From: Ruminococcus sp.
GTDB taxonomy: Bacteria; Bacillota; Clostridia; Oscillospirales; Ruminococcaceae
DNA: 64,000 nucleotides
Direction: 5' to 3'
Assembly (NCBI GenBank): GCA_017461395.1
Contig: JAFTYF010000063.1
Span: forward strand, 62,001-126,000
The position numbers were made by a program, and so were the translations under genes. Of the stretch, positions 19,162 to 27,977 are shown piece by piece; positions within the stretch are counted from its first letter, which is position 1; each line of letters begins with the position of its first letter. The notes under the pieces were generated by a model. The model worked only from the letters and a program-made list of their open reading frames with translations, searched no databases and was not told where the DNA came from.

Positions 19162-19991
19162 TGAATACAAATGATACTCTGATACCGCTTCTTGGTATCG
19201 TAACTGATATACGTCAGGATACTCCCGATGTAAAAACCTTCAGGGTAGTTGCACCGGAGGGCGGAAAGGTTTTCGAGCATATGCCTGGACAGTGCGCAAT
19301 GCTTTCTATTCCAGGAGTAGGTGAAGCGATGTTTTCCATAACATCCTCCCCAACAAATACCGAATTCATGGAATTCAGTATCAAGAAGTGCGGATGCCTT
19401 ACAAACTGGCTTCATCAGATGGATGTCGGACAGATGATAACTATCAGAGGTCCTTATGGCAATGCATTTCCTGTTGAAACTGAGCTTAAAGGCAAAAATC
19501 TGCTGTTTGTTGCCGGAGGAATTGGTCTTGCTCCGCTTCGTTCCGTTATAAATTACGTCCGTGACAACCGCAGCAATTATGGAAGCATCCGTATCGTTTA
19601 CGGTTCGCGCTCAAAGGATGATCTTGTTGATTATCAGGAGATCATCGACGAGTGGATGAATGACGACGGGATTGAAGTAAATCTTACTATTGACAATCCA
19701 CAGGAGGGCTGGGACGGTCATGTCGGATTTGTCCCGAATTATGTGAAGGAACTTGCTCCTTCCACAGACAGCACGGTGCTTGTATGCGGACCTCCGGTCA
19801 TGATAAAGTTCACTCTTGCCGGTCTTAAGGAGCTTGGATTTGAGGAAACTCAGGTTTACACCACAATGGAGCTTCGCATGAAGTGCGGCGTAGGAAAGTG
19901 CGGACGCTGCAATATTGGTGATAAATATGTCTGCAAGGACGGTCCGGTATTCAGATACGACGAACTGAGCGAACTGCCTGACGAATATTGA
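19161..19991 (+). CDS. flxA: NAD(P)H-oxidising flavoprotein of Flx module (FlxA / sulfhydrogenase gamma-like)
   Basis: A 276-residue ferredoxin-NADP reductase-fold protein. FAD domain at about 10-105 (MPGQCAMLSIPG, MFSITSSPT), NAD-binding domain with FVAGGIGLAPLRS and VCGPPVMIKF, and a C-terminal [2Fe-2S] cluster in MKCGVGKCGRCNIGDKYVC. This layout is that of sulfhydrogenase gamma, AsrB and FlxA. It is the probable NADH entry site of the complex. ATG 19161 follows GGAGG; the frame upstream lies inside flxB. frdB starts 16 bases after the stop. Confidence 0.85.
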   Translation: MNTNDTLIPLLGIVTDIRQDTPDVKTFRVVAPEGGKVFEHMPGQCAMLSIPGVGEAMFSITSSPTNTEFMEFSIKKCGCLTNWLHQMDVGQMITIRGPYGNAFPVETELKGKNLLFVAGGIGLAPLRSVINYVRDNRSNYGSIRIVYGSRSKDDLVDYQEIIDEWMNDDGIEVNLTIDNPQEGWDGHVGFVPNYVKELAPSTDSTVLVCGPPVMIKFTLAGLKELGFEETQVYTTMELRMKCGVGKCGRCNIGDKYVCKDGPVFRYDELSELPDEY

Positions 19992-20007
19992 TATAAGGAG
20001 TAATGTC

Positions 20008-20682
20008 ATGGAAAACAAAGTAAACGTGTTCCTGTTTGGTAAGAAGTATCAGGTGCCGGCAGGACTTACGATAATGACAGCTATGGAATATGCTGGCTAT
20101 GAGCTGGTAAGAGGATGCGGCTGCAGAAACGGCTTCTGCGGTGCGTGCGCTACAATTTACAGAATCAAGGATAAACAGGAACTTCATGCGTGTCTTGCTT
20201 GTCAGACTGAGGTTCAGGAGGGAATGTATGTTGCAACACTGCCTTTCTTCCCGCTTGTAAAGAAAATTTATGATATAAACGAAATAAAGCCTACAGAGCA
20301 GATCATGATGCAGCTTTACCCTGAGATATACAGTTGTATAGGCTGTAACGCCTGCACAAAGGCTTGTACGCAGGAACTCAGCGTTATGCAGTATATTGCT
20401 CATGCGCAGAGAGGTGAGTATGACAAGTGCGCAGAACTCAGCTTTGACTGCGTTATGTGCGGAGTCTGCTCATCAAGATGTCCGGCAGGAATTTCTCATC
20501 CGCAGGTAGCAATGCTTGCAAGACGTCTCAACGGTAAATATATTGCTCCCGACTGTGCTCACCTTGAGGAGCGTGTTAAGGAAATCAACGACGGAATGTA
20601 CAATGAACTTATCGAAAAGCTCATGCAGAAGCCTGTTGAGGAAATCAAAGAGCTTTACAATACCCGTGAGATCGAGAAGTAA
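20008..20682 (+). CDS. frdB: fumarate reductase iron-sulfur subunit (soluble type)
   Basis: A 224-residue SdhB/FrdB homologue. The N-terminal [2Fe-2S] motif is GCGCRNGFCGACATIY with the fourth ligand in HACLACQ; the C-terminal helical domain has CIGCNACTKAC and CVMCGVCSSRCP, giving one [3Fe-4S] or [4Fe-4S] pair. There is no fused CCG domain, unlike methanogen TfrB, but HdrB in the same operon could supply it. No gene for a membrane anchor (FrdC/FrdD) is present, so the enzyme should be cytosolic and cannot take electrons from quinol here. Confidence 0.88.
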   Translation: MENKVNVFLFGKKYQVPAGLTIMTAMEYAGYELVRGCGCRNGFCGACATIYRIKDKQELHACLACQTEVQEGMYVATLPFFPLVKKIYDINEIKPTEQIMMQLYPEIYSCIGCNACTKACTQELSVMQYIAHAQRGEYDKCAELSFDCVMCGVCSSRCPAGISHPQVAMLARRLNGKYIAPDCAHLEERVKEINDGMYNELIEKLMQKPVEEIKELYNTREIEK

Positions 20683-20696
20683 GGAGGAGCTGAGCT

Positions 20697-22298
20697 ATGT
20701 ATAAAATCGAAAAGCTTAACGAGCTTGCAAAGATCGTTGCTGAAAAGAGAGCTGAGAACGCTTCTCTTGAACCGAGAAGAATGACAGCTGAGGAAAAGGA
20801 TTCACTGCTGGCAGAGTTCCATCCAGACTATAAGCAGAACGAATTTACTGTGCTTTCTGCCGGTGTAAATAAGGGTGATAAGGTTCCCACACAGCTTGCG
20901 GAGCTTCTTCAGGGAAAGAGCCGCATAAGCAGTGCGGAGGTAGATCTTTCTGCTCCTGATTACGATACAGACGTACTTATTATCGGCGGCGGCGGTGCCG
21001 GAGCATCAGCTGCGATCGAGGCAGATCAAGCTGGAGTAAAAGCTATGATCGTAACAAAGCTTCGTATCGGCGACGCAAATACAATGATGGCTGAGGGCGG
21101 AATTCAGGCAGCTGACAAGCCTAATGATTCTCCCGCTATCCACTATCTTGACGCATTCGGCGGCGGACATTTTGCTGCAAAGCCTGAGCTTGTAAATACA
21201 CTTGTATCGAAGGCTCCCGAAGCTATCAAGTGGCTTAATGATCTCGGCGTTGAATTCGATAAGGAAGCAGACGGAACAATGATAACTACTCACGGCGGCG
21301 GAACATCCAGAAAAAGAATGCACGCAGCAAAGGACTATACTGGCGCCGAGATAATGAGAACTCTCCGTGACGAGGTACTCAACAGAGGAATTCCTGTAGT
21401 TGATTTCACAGCTGCTGTGGAAATTATCCTTGATAACAACGGAAATGCTGCCGGAGCTGTTCTTATGAACATGGAAACAAAGGAGCTTCTTGTTGCAAGA
21501 GCGAAGACAGTTATTATTGCTACAGGTGGTGCCGGACGTCTCCATTATCAGGGCTTCCCGACATCAAACCACTACGGAGCAACAGCTGACGGACTTGTTC
21601 TCGGATACAGAGTAGGAGCAAAGCTACTCTATGCTGATACACTCCAGTATCATCCTACAGGAACAGGTTATCCGGAGCAGATTTTCGGAGCACTCGTTAC
21701 TGAGAAGGTGCGTTCACTCGGAGCCAAGCTTGTAAACATTGACGGAGATGTATTCATGCATCCTCTTGAGACAAGAGATGTTACTGCTGCATCAATTATC
21801 CGTGAATGTACTGCAAACGGCAAAGGAATTGAGACCGATCTTGGAAGCGCAGTATGGCTTGATACACCTATGATTGAATACAAGAATGGCGAGGGAACTA
21901 TCGAAAAGCGTATTCCGGCGATGATGCGAATGTTCGGCAAGTACGGTATCGACATCAGAAAAGAGCCTATTCTTGTATATCCTACACTTCACTACCAGAA
22001 CGGCGGACTTGAAATAAATCCTGACTGCTCTACAGGCGTAGAGAATCTTTACGCAGCAGGAGAGGCTGCAGGAGGAATTCACGGCAGAAACCGTCTTATG
22101 GGAAATTCACTTCTTGACGTTATTGTATTCGGCAGAAATGCAGGAATATACGCTGCGTCAAAGGCAAAGGAAACAGCTGTTCCGGAGGGACTTACTCTGG
22201 AGCATATAGAGCGCTTCAACAGTGAGCTTGCAGCAGCCGGACTTGATACTGATGTTCAGTCTCCGCTGCTTCTTCCAAAGTATGCCCGCAAGGCATAA
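20697..22298 (+). CDS. frdA: fumarate reductase flavoprotein subunit
   Basis: A 533-residue FAD protein of the SdhA/FrdA/aspartate oxidase family. A 75-residue N-terminal extension precedes the FAD motif VLIIGGGGAGASAAIEA. Active-site elements are THGGGTSRKRMHA, QYHPTG, the catalytic-arginine segment RDVTAASIIREC, and EAAGGIHGRNRLMGNSLLD. The C-terminal capping region ends soon after, so the protein is shorter at that end than membrane FrdA. AAGGAGGAG lies ahead of ATG. It reduces fumarate to succinate; L-aspartate oxidase is unlikely because no nadA or nadC follows and frdB is adjacent. Confidence 0.88.
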   Translation: MYKIEKLNELAKIVAEKRAENASLEPRRMTAEEKDSLLAEFHPDYKQNEFTVLSAGVNKGDKVPTQLAELLQGKSRISSAEVDLSAPDYDTDVLIIGGGGAGASAAIEADQAGVKAMIVTKLRIGDANTMMAEGGIQAADKPNDSPAIHYLDAFGGGHFAAKPELVNTLVSKAPEAIKWLNDLGVEFDKEADGTMITTHGGGTSRKRMHAAKDYTGAEIMRTLRDEVLNRGIPVVDFTAAVEIILDNNGNAAGAVLMNMETKELLVARAKTVIIATGGAGRLHYQGFPTSNHYGATADGLVLGYRVGAKLLYADTLQYHPTGTGYPEQIFGALVTEKVRSLGAKLVNIDGDVFMHPLETRDVTAASIIRECTANGKGIETDLGSAVWLDTPMIEYKNGEGTIEKRIPAMMRMFGKYGIDIRKEPILVYPTLHYQNGGLEINPDCSTGVENLYAAGEAAGGIHGRNRLMGNSLLDVIVFGRNAGIYAASKAKETAVPEGLTLEHIERFNSELAAAGLDTDVQSPLLLPKYARKA

Positions 22299-22311
22299 TA
22301 TATAATAACTG

Positions 22312-22350
22312 ATCGGCGGACGAAATGGAAAAAAATCCATGTCCGTCGAT
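22312..22350 (+). other. strong hairpin between frdA and the AspT-type transporter
   Basis: ATCGGCGGAC and GTCCGTCGAT pair over 10 bp with one wobble, continued by ATGGA/TCCAT around an A6 loop after a 3-base bulge. No T run follows, so it may protect or process the mRNA end rather than stop transcription. Confidence 0.5.
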
Positions 22351-22411
22351 TTGTGTGAACAGGCGATTTGTGATTTTGAACAAAATTTTTTTAGAAAGAA
22401 GTGTTATTACT

Positions 22412-23653
22412 ATGGATTTAATTTCCGCTGGTAATTTTTCAATCTCCATAACATCAATTGCTTTTCTGATGTTTTCCGTATTTCTTATCGCAGCAACGGG
22501 ATATCTGGTGGGAAGAATTACGATCAAGGGTGTTTCACTCGGAACAGCAGGCGTGTTCATTGTTGCAATGCTGTATGGCTGCTTTTTCTATGAAAATTTC
22601 AGTGAAAACCTTACTATTATAGCTGCTGATAGCAAGGAAAGCGTATCCTTCGTGAGCAATGCACTTAAGATCGTAGAAAATATGGGACTTATTCTTTTTG
22701 TTTCAGCAGTAGGATTCATTGCAGGACCGGCATTTTTTGAAAATTTCAAGAAGAATTTCAAATCTTATGTTCTTCTGGCGGTTATAATTATCCTCAGCGG
22801 CGGACTTGCTTGTGCCGGATGTATAGCTATCGGCAGTCAGTTCAGCGATGTAAGCGGAGAAGAATTTACAGCAATTCTGGTCGGACTCTTATCAGGTGCA
22901 CTGACAAGTACTCCGGGATTTTCAGCGTCAAAGGATGCGGTTGGCGCAGAGCTTGAGGGTGCTGTTTCAGTTGGTTACGGAATTGCCTATATCTTCGGTG
23001 TTATTGGAGTGGTGTTGTTTGTTCAGCTTATACCGAAATTCATGAAGGCAGATATGAAAAAGGAACGTGAGCTTCTTATTTCTGCCGGAACATCAAAAGC
23101 AGAGAAAAATGAAGACAGAAAGCTTATTGAAATGGATGATTTCGGTTTCATGCCTTTTGCGCTGGCAGCAATAATCGGTATATTTGTCGGCTCTATCAAG
23201 TTTGGAAACTTCTCGCTGACAACAACAGGCGGATGTTTGCTTACAACTCTTGTTTTCGGACATTTTGGAAAAATAGGAAAGATTTCCATTATGCCGAAGG
23301 ATAAGACTCTTAAGGTCTGCCGTGAAATGGGACTTATGTTATTCCTTATCGGAGCAGGTGTTTCAGGCGGTGCAAGATTCGTTGAATACTTCAAGCCGAT
23401 CTACTTTGTGTACGGCGTAATAATGACGCTTCTGCCGATTTTTATCGGATTCCTTTTTGCAAAATACGTTCTTAAGTTCAATCTTCTTAATAATCTTGGG
23501 GCAATTACCGGCGGAATGACATCAACTCCGGCTCTCGGAACACTTATCAGTACTGCCGGAACAGAGAATGTTGCTTCTGCTTATGCAGCGACTTATCCTG
23601 CTGCACTTATCTCCGTAGTGCTTGTTTCGCAATTTTTAGTAATACTATTTTAA
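22412..23653 (+). CDS. AspT/YidE-type transporter, putative succinate or dicarboxylate carrier
   Basis: A 413-residue membrane protein with about eleven hydrophobic segments in two homologous halves. The paired signatures GLLSGALTSTPGFSAS and GAITGGMTSTPALGTL are those of the aspartate-alanine exchanger family duplication. It lacks the two cytoplasmic TrkA-C domains of typical AspT; a short charged loop (about 225-250) is present instead. A family member, SucE of Corynebacterium glutamicum, exports succinate, and this gene directly follows frdA, so succinate export is a reasonable inference. ATG 22412 is the first start with conserved sequence; only a weak AGAAAGAAG lies upstream. Confidence 0.7.
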   Translation: MDLISAGNFSISITSIAFLMFSVFLIAATGYLVGRITIKGVSLGTAGVFIVAMLYGCFFYENFSENLTIIAADSKESVSFVSNALKIVENMGLILFVSAVGFIAGPAFFENFKKNFKSYVLLAVIIILSGGLACAGCIAIGSQFSDVSGEEFTAILVGLLSGALTSTPGFSASKDAVGAELEGAVSVGYGIAYIFGVIGVVLFVQLIPKFMKADMKKERELLISAGTSKAEKNEDRKLIEMDDFGFMPFALAAIIGIFVGSIKFGNFSLTTTGGCLLTTLVFGHFGKIGKISIMPKDKTLKVCREMGLMLFLIGAGVSGGARFVEYFKPIYFVYGVIMTLLPIFIGFLFAKYVLKFNLLNNLGAITGGMTSTPALGTLISTAGTENVASAYAATYPAALISVVLVSQFLVILF

Positions 23654-23675
23654 AAATGTAACGTGGTGAAAAAAT

Positions 23676-24422
23676 ATGTCTTATACATTTGACGCAAAGA
23701 AAACGACAGAGGCTCTTGTGAAATGGGTAAAAGATTACTTTGAAAGCAGTGCTTCACCCGATACGAAAGCGATTATCGGAATTTCCGGAGGTAAGGACAG
23801 CTCTATTGCAGCAGCAGTCTGCGTAAAGGCGCTTGGAAAGGAACGTGTTATCGGAGTTCTTATGCCACAGGGAGTACAGCCTGATATCGACTATAGCAGG
23901 AGAGTATGTGATTTTCTGGGAATAAAAACGTATACCATAAATATCGGTGATACAGTGACCGCATTTATGGATGAATTCAAAAAGCATCTGGAGCCGACAA
24001 ATCAGGCAATTATCAATACACCCGCAAGAATCCGTATGACTACGCTCTATGCCGTTGGCGCATCATTGGGCGGACGTGTGGTTAATACCTGCAATCTTTC
24101 TGAAGATCGGGTAGGATATTCTACAAAATACGGGGACGCAGCCGGAGATTTCTCACCGCTGTCTGATCTTACAGTAACGGAGGTGCTTGCAGTAGGAGAC
24201 GAGCTTGGACTGCCTTATGATATTGTTCATAAGGTGCCTACAGACGGACTTTGCGGAAAGACAGATGAGGAGAATCTTGGTTTTACCTATGCAATGCTTG
24301 ATAAGTATATCAGAGGCGAGGATGATCTGAGTGATGTTCCGGAAATCAAAGCAAAGATCGACAGACTTCATGCAGCAAATCTGCATAAGCTTATGCTGAT
24401 GCCGAAATTCATACAGAAATAA
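23676..24422 (+). CDS. nadE: ammonia-dependent NAD+ synthetase
   Basis: Adenylates nicotinic acid adenine dinucleotide and amidates it to NAD+. The 248-residue protein has the PP-loop GISGGKDSSIAAA, the segment NTPARIRMTTLYA, NTCNLSEDRVGY and PTDGLCGKTDEE. There is no glutaminase domain, so free ammonia is the donor. It ends the redox block, 22 bases after the transporter; the association with NADH-driven fumarate reduction fits a shared need for NAD but could be chance. Confidence 0.95.
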   Translation: MSYTFDAKKTTEALVKWVKDYFESSASPDTKAIIGISGGKDSSIAAAVCVKALGKERVIGVLMPQGVQPDIDYSRRVCDFLGIKTYTINIGDTVTAFMDEFKKHLEPTNQAIINTPARIRMTTLYAVGASLGGRVVNTCNLSEDRVGYSTKYGDAAGDFSPLSDLTVTEVLAVGDELGLPYDIVHKVPTDGLCGKTDEENLGFTYAMLDKYIRGEDDLSDVPEIKAKIDRLHAANLHKLMLMPKFIQK

Positions 24423-24430
24423 TTAAAAGA

Positions 24431-24458
24431 CAGCACTTCAGATTGAGGTGCTGTTTTT
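24431..24458 (+). terminator. Rho-independent terminator after nadE
   Basis: CAGCACTTCA / TGAGGTGCTG stem with one wobble, 3-base loop and TTTTT tail. Confidence 0.88.
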
Positions 24459-24478
24459 GCGTAATTAATAGAAAAATA

Positions 24479-24507
24479 TTGACTATTGCGAAGAAATATG
24501 GTATTAT
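24479..24507 (+). promoter_or_regulatory. Sigma-A promoter for the CotH-dockerin gene
   Basis: TTGACT (24479-24484), 17-base spacer, TATTAT (24502-24507), 38 bases before the ATG. Confidence 0.7.
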
Positions 24508-24544
24508 ATGTATATAAAATCTATAGAGAGGGGTAGATTAATCT

Positions 24545-27500
24545 ATGAAGGAAAAACTTTTTGCTGCTGTAACAGCGATTTCGGTTTTAGCACAGCCGAT
24601 TCTTGCCGGAATACCGTATGCTCCGGTTAAGTCTGTTTCAGCACAGGCAGCTCCGGCTTCTGTTGTAGGGGATGTCAATGCGGACGGCAATATCTCATCT
24701 GCGGATCTTGTTATGCTTCAGAATCATATTCTCAGAAGAAATGAGATATCAGCCGATGTATGGCAGAATTCCGACCTTGACGGAGACGGTATTATCGACT
24801 CGTTTGACGTTGTACTTCTCAGACAGATGATCCTCAACAGCGGTGGACTTGAAAAATATGCCGGTCTGATGATAAACGAGGTGTGCTCATCTGCGAAGGA
24901 ATCTGTCAAGGATGCGGCTGGTGAATCCCCTGACTGGGTGGAGATTTACAATTCATCGGATGAAGCTCTTGACATCAGCGGTATAGGATTATCCGACGGA
25001 GCAAAGAAAAAATTTAAATTTGCATTTCCGGAGGGAACGGTTATTCCGGCGGACGGATACATACTTGTATACTGCGACGATGCAGTAAATGAAGCAGAGG
25101 GCGAATATCACGCTGCTTTTAAACTAAGTGCTGACGGTGAGACTGTCTACATGACGCATCCAGATTACGGCGAAATAGATTCTGTTGAGGTTCCGCTGCT
25201 CGGTGAAGATGTAACATGGGGAAGGTATGCAAATGGCTCGGATAACTTCACATATCTTTCATATACGCCCGGCAAAACTAACGATACAGCAGAAGACCTT
25301 ACTCCGGTAGAAATGCCGGTATTCTCAGCAGAGGGCGGCTTCTACGATGAAGCGTTCGGACTTACACTAAGCGATTCTTTTGGCAGTGAGATAATTTACA
25401 CTACAGATGGAAGTGATCCGAGAACATCTGAAACTGCAAAGTTATACGCTGGTGAGATAAAAATATACGATAACACAAGCGATCCTAATGTATACAGTGC
25501 AATCACAGATATCAACCTGAGCGGATATAAGGCACCAAAAACCAGTGTTGATAAGGGTATTATCGTGAGAGCAGTATGCAGAACTGCTGACGGAAAATAC
25601 AGCAATGTTGCGACAAACAGCTATTTTGTCGGAAAGACAGCTGATTATTATTCCGATTTCAAGGTGATCTCGATTTCAACGGACAGCGATTATCTTTTTG
25701 ATAAGGATAATGGCTTCTATATGGTTGGAAAAAATTATCATGATCTTGTATCAAAGGGCGAATTTATCCTGAAAGACGCTAACGATGCTTCAAACCCGAC
25801 AAACTATAATATCGACGGAAAGGATTCTGAATTTCCGGCGAATGTACAGGTATTTGAAGACGGAAAGCTTGTCTATACGAATGATGTTGGTGCACGTCTT
25901 TCCGGAAACTGGTCAAGAGGTTATGCACAAAAGAGTATCCGTCTTTACGCAAGAAGCGAATACGGCGACTCCAAGCTCGAATATGAATTCATCGAGGGAT
26001 TGACTGATATAAACGGCGATCCTATCGAAGAATTTGACAAGGTTACACTGCGAAACGGCGGAACTGACAATCAGCTTCTTCACTTCCGTGATCTGCTTAT
26101 CCAGACTCTCTGCGCAGACAGGGCAATGGCTGTTCAGGGCGGAGAACCATGTATGGTATTCCTAGAGGGAGAATTCTGGGGTTTCTACTTCATCCGTGAA
26201 AAGCAGGACGCTGATTTTGTAGAGGCACATTACGGAATTGACAAGGACAACGTGACCTTCATCAAAAACAGCGAGCTTGACGACGGGTCTAAGGATCTTG
26301 ACCGTGAATACAAGGAATTCCTGAAATGGGCTGGTTCTGCTGATATGACAGATCCTGCAAACTATGAAAAGGTCTGCAATTCAGTAGATATTCAGAGCTT
26401 CATTGATATGATCGTAATTGAAACATATATCAACAACGTGGACTGGGCTACTGAGTACATGAACAACTGGATCACATGGAGAGCGACTGAACCGGATGAA
26501 TCTCTTGCATATGCGGACGGAAAATGGCGCTATATGCTCTATGACCTTGATTTCAGTGCGGACTACTTTGATGATGCAAGAAGTCTTGTGGGATTTGATT
26601 CTCTTAATAATCTGTATATGGGAAATGATCCGTATAACTTCGTTCCGATGTTTTATAATCTTCTGAAGAATAAAGATTTTGCAGATCAGTTCTATAACAG
26701 CTATATTGACGTGATGAAGAACAATTTCGATCCCGTTAAGGTAAGCGAAAAGCTTGACGAATTCGTGGAAAAGTATAAGGAAGCTATTACAATAACAAAT
26801 ACACGCTTCGATCAGGAATGGGTAAATCTCAACTATGACGCTGAAATTGAAGCGTTCAGACAGTTCTTTATCGGACGCCGAAATCTTGCGAAGATGTATC
26901 TTGATAAACTTTATGGTATCGAAACTAATATGACTGCCGGTTCTGATGTCCTGTCGGATGAATCAGGATGGTCATATTATGGCGACGCAACCGTATCAAA
27001 ATCTGACGGCGTATTTACTCTTACAGCAAATAAGAAATGTCCGAACAGCTGGGATATTCAGTCTCAGTCAAAGAGCCTTACCATTGAAAAGGGTAAAACC
27101 TACAAGGTGACTTTTGAAGCTAAATGCTCCACTTCTTCACCTATAGCTGTGACTATCAATCATCAGGTGGGAAACAGCTGGCCGAGCTGTTTCTCAAAGT
27201 CCGGAATCAATCTTACCAACGATTTCAAGGAATACTCATTCACTTTTGTATCAGCACACAATACAGCTTCTGACTGGAAATTCTGCGTTGATTTCGGTAA
27301 CGGAGCCGGCGTGTATACTATCAGAAATGCTTCTTTTACTGAGATATCCTATGATACAGAGCTTGTAAATGCAGTAGGTGAATGGGAGTTCTATGATCCT
27401 GCTGGAAACGGAAAGCTTACTGTGAATGCTCATAATAATATTACAGTTGAAACATTTGATCTGCCCGATGAAAGGTGGGAAGTTCAGCCGTTCTATAACG

Positions 27501-27769
27501 GAATGGTTCTCGACGCTGGAAAGACATATACACTAAGCTTCACAATAAATGGTAATATCAAAACAGATATTGACGTAAATATTCAGGAGAATTTCGGTGA
27601 TTACAAAAAAATTGCCGGCGAGAAAATATCTGTCGGAACTTCAGCTGAGACGCATACTATTACGTTTAAAGCCGATGAACAGTGTATGGATACTTCGATA
27701 TGCTTCAACTGCGGAGGAGCGGTCGGAACTATCGAAATTTCAGATATTTCAATGATCTGTACAAACTGA
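24545..27769 (+). CDS. secreted dockerin / lamin-tail / CotH-kinase multidomain protein
   Basis: A 1,074-residue secreted protein. Signal peptide 1-36; N-terminal dockerin at about 41-100 (GDVNADGNISSADLV, DLDGDGIIDSFDVV); a lamin-tail domain at about 103-235 (MINEVCSS, DWVEIYNSSDEALDISG, YILVYCDD); a chitobiase C-terminal type module at about 262-355 (IYTTDGSDPRTSE); a CotH domain at about 370-790 (RLSGNWSRGYAQKSIRLYA, HFRDLLIQTLCA, EGEFWGFYFIREK, YMLYDLDFS); then two beta-sandwich carbohydrate-binding-like modules (800-930 and 935-1074). CotH proteins are atypical kinases phosphorylating secreted proteins in Bacillus; dockerin-borne CotH occurs in Ruminococcus flavefaciens cellulosomes with unknown role. 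GAGGGG precedes the ATG. Confidence 0.85.
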   Translation: MKEKLFAAVTAISVLAQPILAGIPYAPVKSVSAQAAPASVVGDVNADGNISSADLVMLQNHILRRNEISADVWQNSDLDGDGIIDSFDVVLLRQMILNSGGLEKYAGLMINEVCSSAKESVKDAAGESPDWVEIYNSSDEALDISGIGLSDGAKKKFKFAFPEGTVIPADGYILVYCDDAVNEAEGEYHAAFKLSADGETVYMTHPDYGEIDSVEVPLLGEDVTWGRYANGSDNFTYLSYTPGKTNDTAEDLTPVEMPVFSAEGGFYDEAFGLTLSDSFGSEIIYTTDGSDPRTSETAKLYAGEIKIYDNTSDPNVYSAITDINLSGYKAPKTSVDKGIIVRAVCRTADGKYSNVATNSYFVGKTADYYSDFKVISISTDSDYLFDKDNGFYMVGKNYHDLVSKGEFILKDANDASNPTNYNIDGKDSEFPANVQVFEDGKLVYTNDVGARLSGNWSRGYAQKSIRLYARSEYGDSKLEYEFIEGLTDINGDPIEEFDKVTLRNGGTDNQLLHFRDLLIQTLCADRAMAVQGGEPCMVFLEGEFWGFYFIREKQDADFVEAHYGIDKDNVTFIKNSELDDGSKDLDREYKEFLKWAGSADMTDPANYEKVCNSVDIQSFIDMIVIETYINNVDWATEYMNNWITWRATEPDESLAYADGKWRYMLYDLDFSADYFDDARSLVGFDSLNNLYMGNDPYNFVPMFYNLLKNKDFADQFYNSYIDVMKNNFDPVKVSEKLDEFVEKYKEAITITNTRFDQEWVNLNYDAEIEAFRQFFIGRRNLAKMYLDKLYGIETNMTAGSDVLSDESGWSYYGDATVSKSDGVFTLTANKKCPNSWDIQSQSKSLTIEKGKTYKVTFEAKCSTSSPIAVTINHQVGNSWPSCFSKSGINLTNDFKEYSFTFVSAHNTASDWKFCVDFGNGAGVYTIRNASFTEISYDTELVNAVGEWEFYDPAGNGKLTVNAHNNITVETFDLPDERWEVQPFYNGMVLDAGKTYTLSFTINGNIKTDIDVNIQENFGDYKKIAGEKISVGTSAETHTITFKADEQCMDTSICFNCGGAVGTIEISDISMICTN

Positions 27770-27777
27770 TATGAAAA

Positions 27778-27815
27778 AACTCCCGTTACTTGTCAGCAGC
27801 GGGAGTTCTGCTTTA
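27778..27815 (+). terminator. Rho-independent terminator after the CotH gene
   Basis: AACTCCCG / CGGGAGTT stem with a 14-base loop, then a T-rich stretch. Confidence 0.8.
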
Positions 27816-27909
27816 TTAAGGCGATATACGGTTGAGTTATTGAAATAGCTGATTTTTGTACTTGAGATTTGGATAATACGCCAAAAAATAGAATATCAGA
27901 AATTAATTA

Positions 27910-27938
27910 TTGTAGTCAGCGTGGAAATATGATATAAT
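27910..27938 (+). promoter_or_regulatory. Sigma-A promoter for the EamA-NhaC pair
   Basis: TTGTAG (27910-27915), 17-base spacer, TATAAT (27933-27938), 40 bases before the EamA start. Confidence 0.65.
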
Positions 27939-27977
27939 CATAATTGTCAGATTTTAACGAAAAACGGAGAATTACAG

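Noticed and set aside
21006..21545. 179-codon minus-strand open frame
   Set aside because: Lies wholly inside frdA; Ser/Cys-rich translation typical of an antisense shadow.
20008..22298. Assignment of the FAD and Fe-S pair as succinate dehydrogenase or L-aspartate oxidase
   Set aside because: No membrane anchor or quinone subunit for respiration, no nadA/nadC for aspartate oxidase, and position after an NADH-driven Hdr/Flx module favours fumarate reduction.
22412..23653. Aspartate-alanine exchanger of a proton-motive decarboxylation cycle
   Set aside because: No aspartate decarboxylase gene is adjacent; the neighbours are fumarate reductase and nadE.
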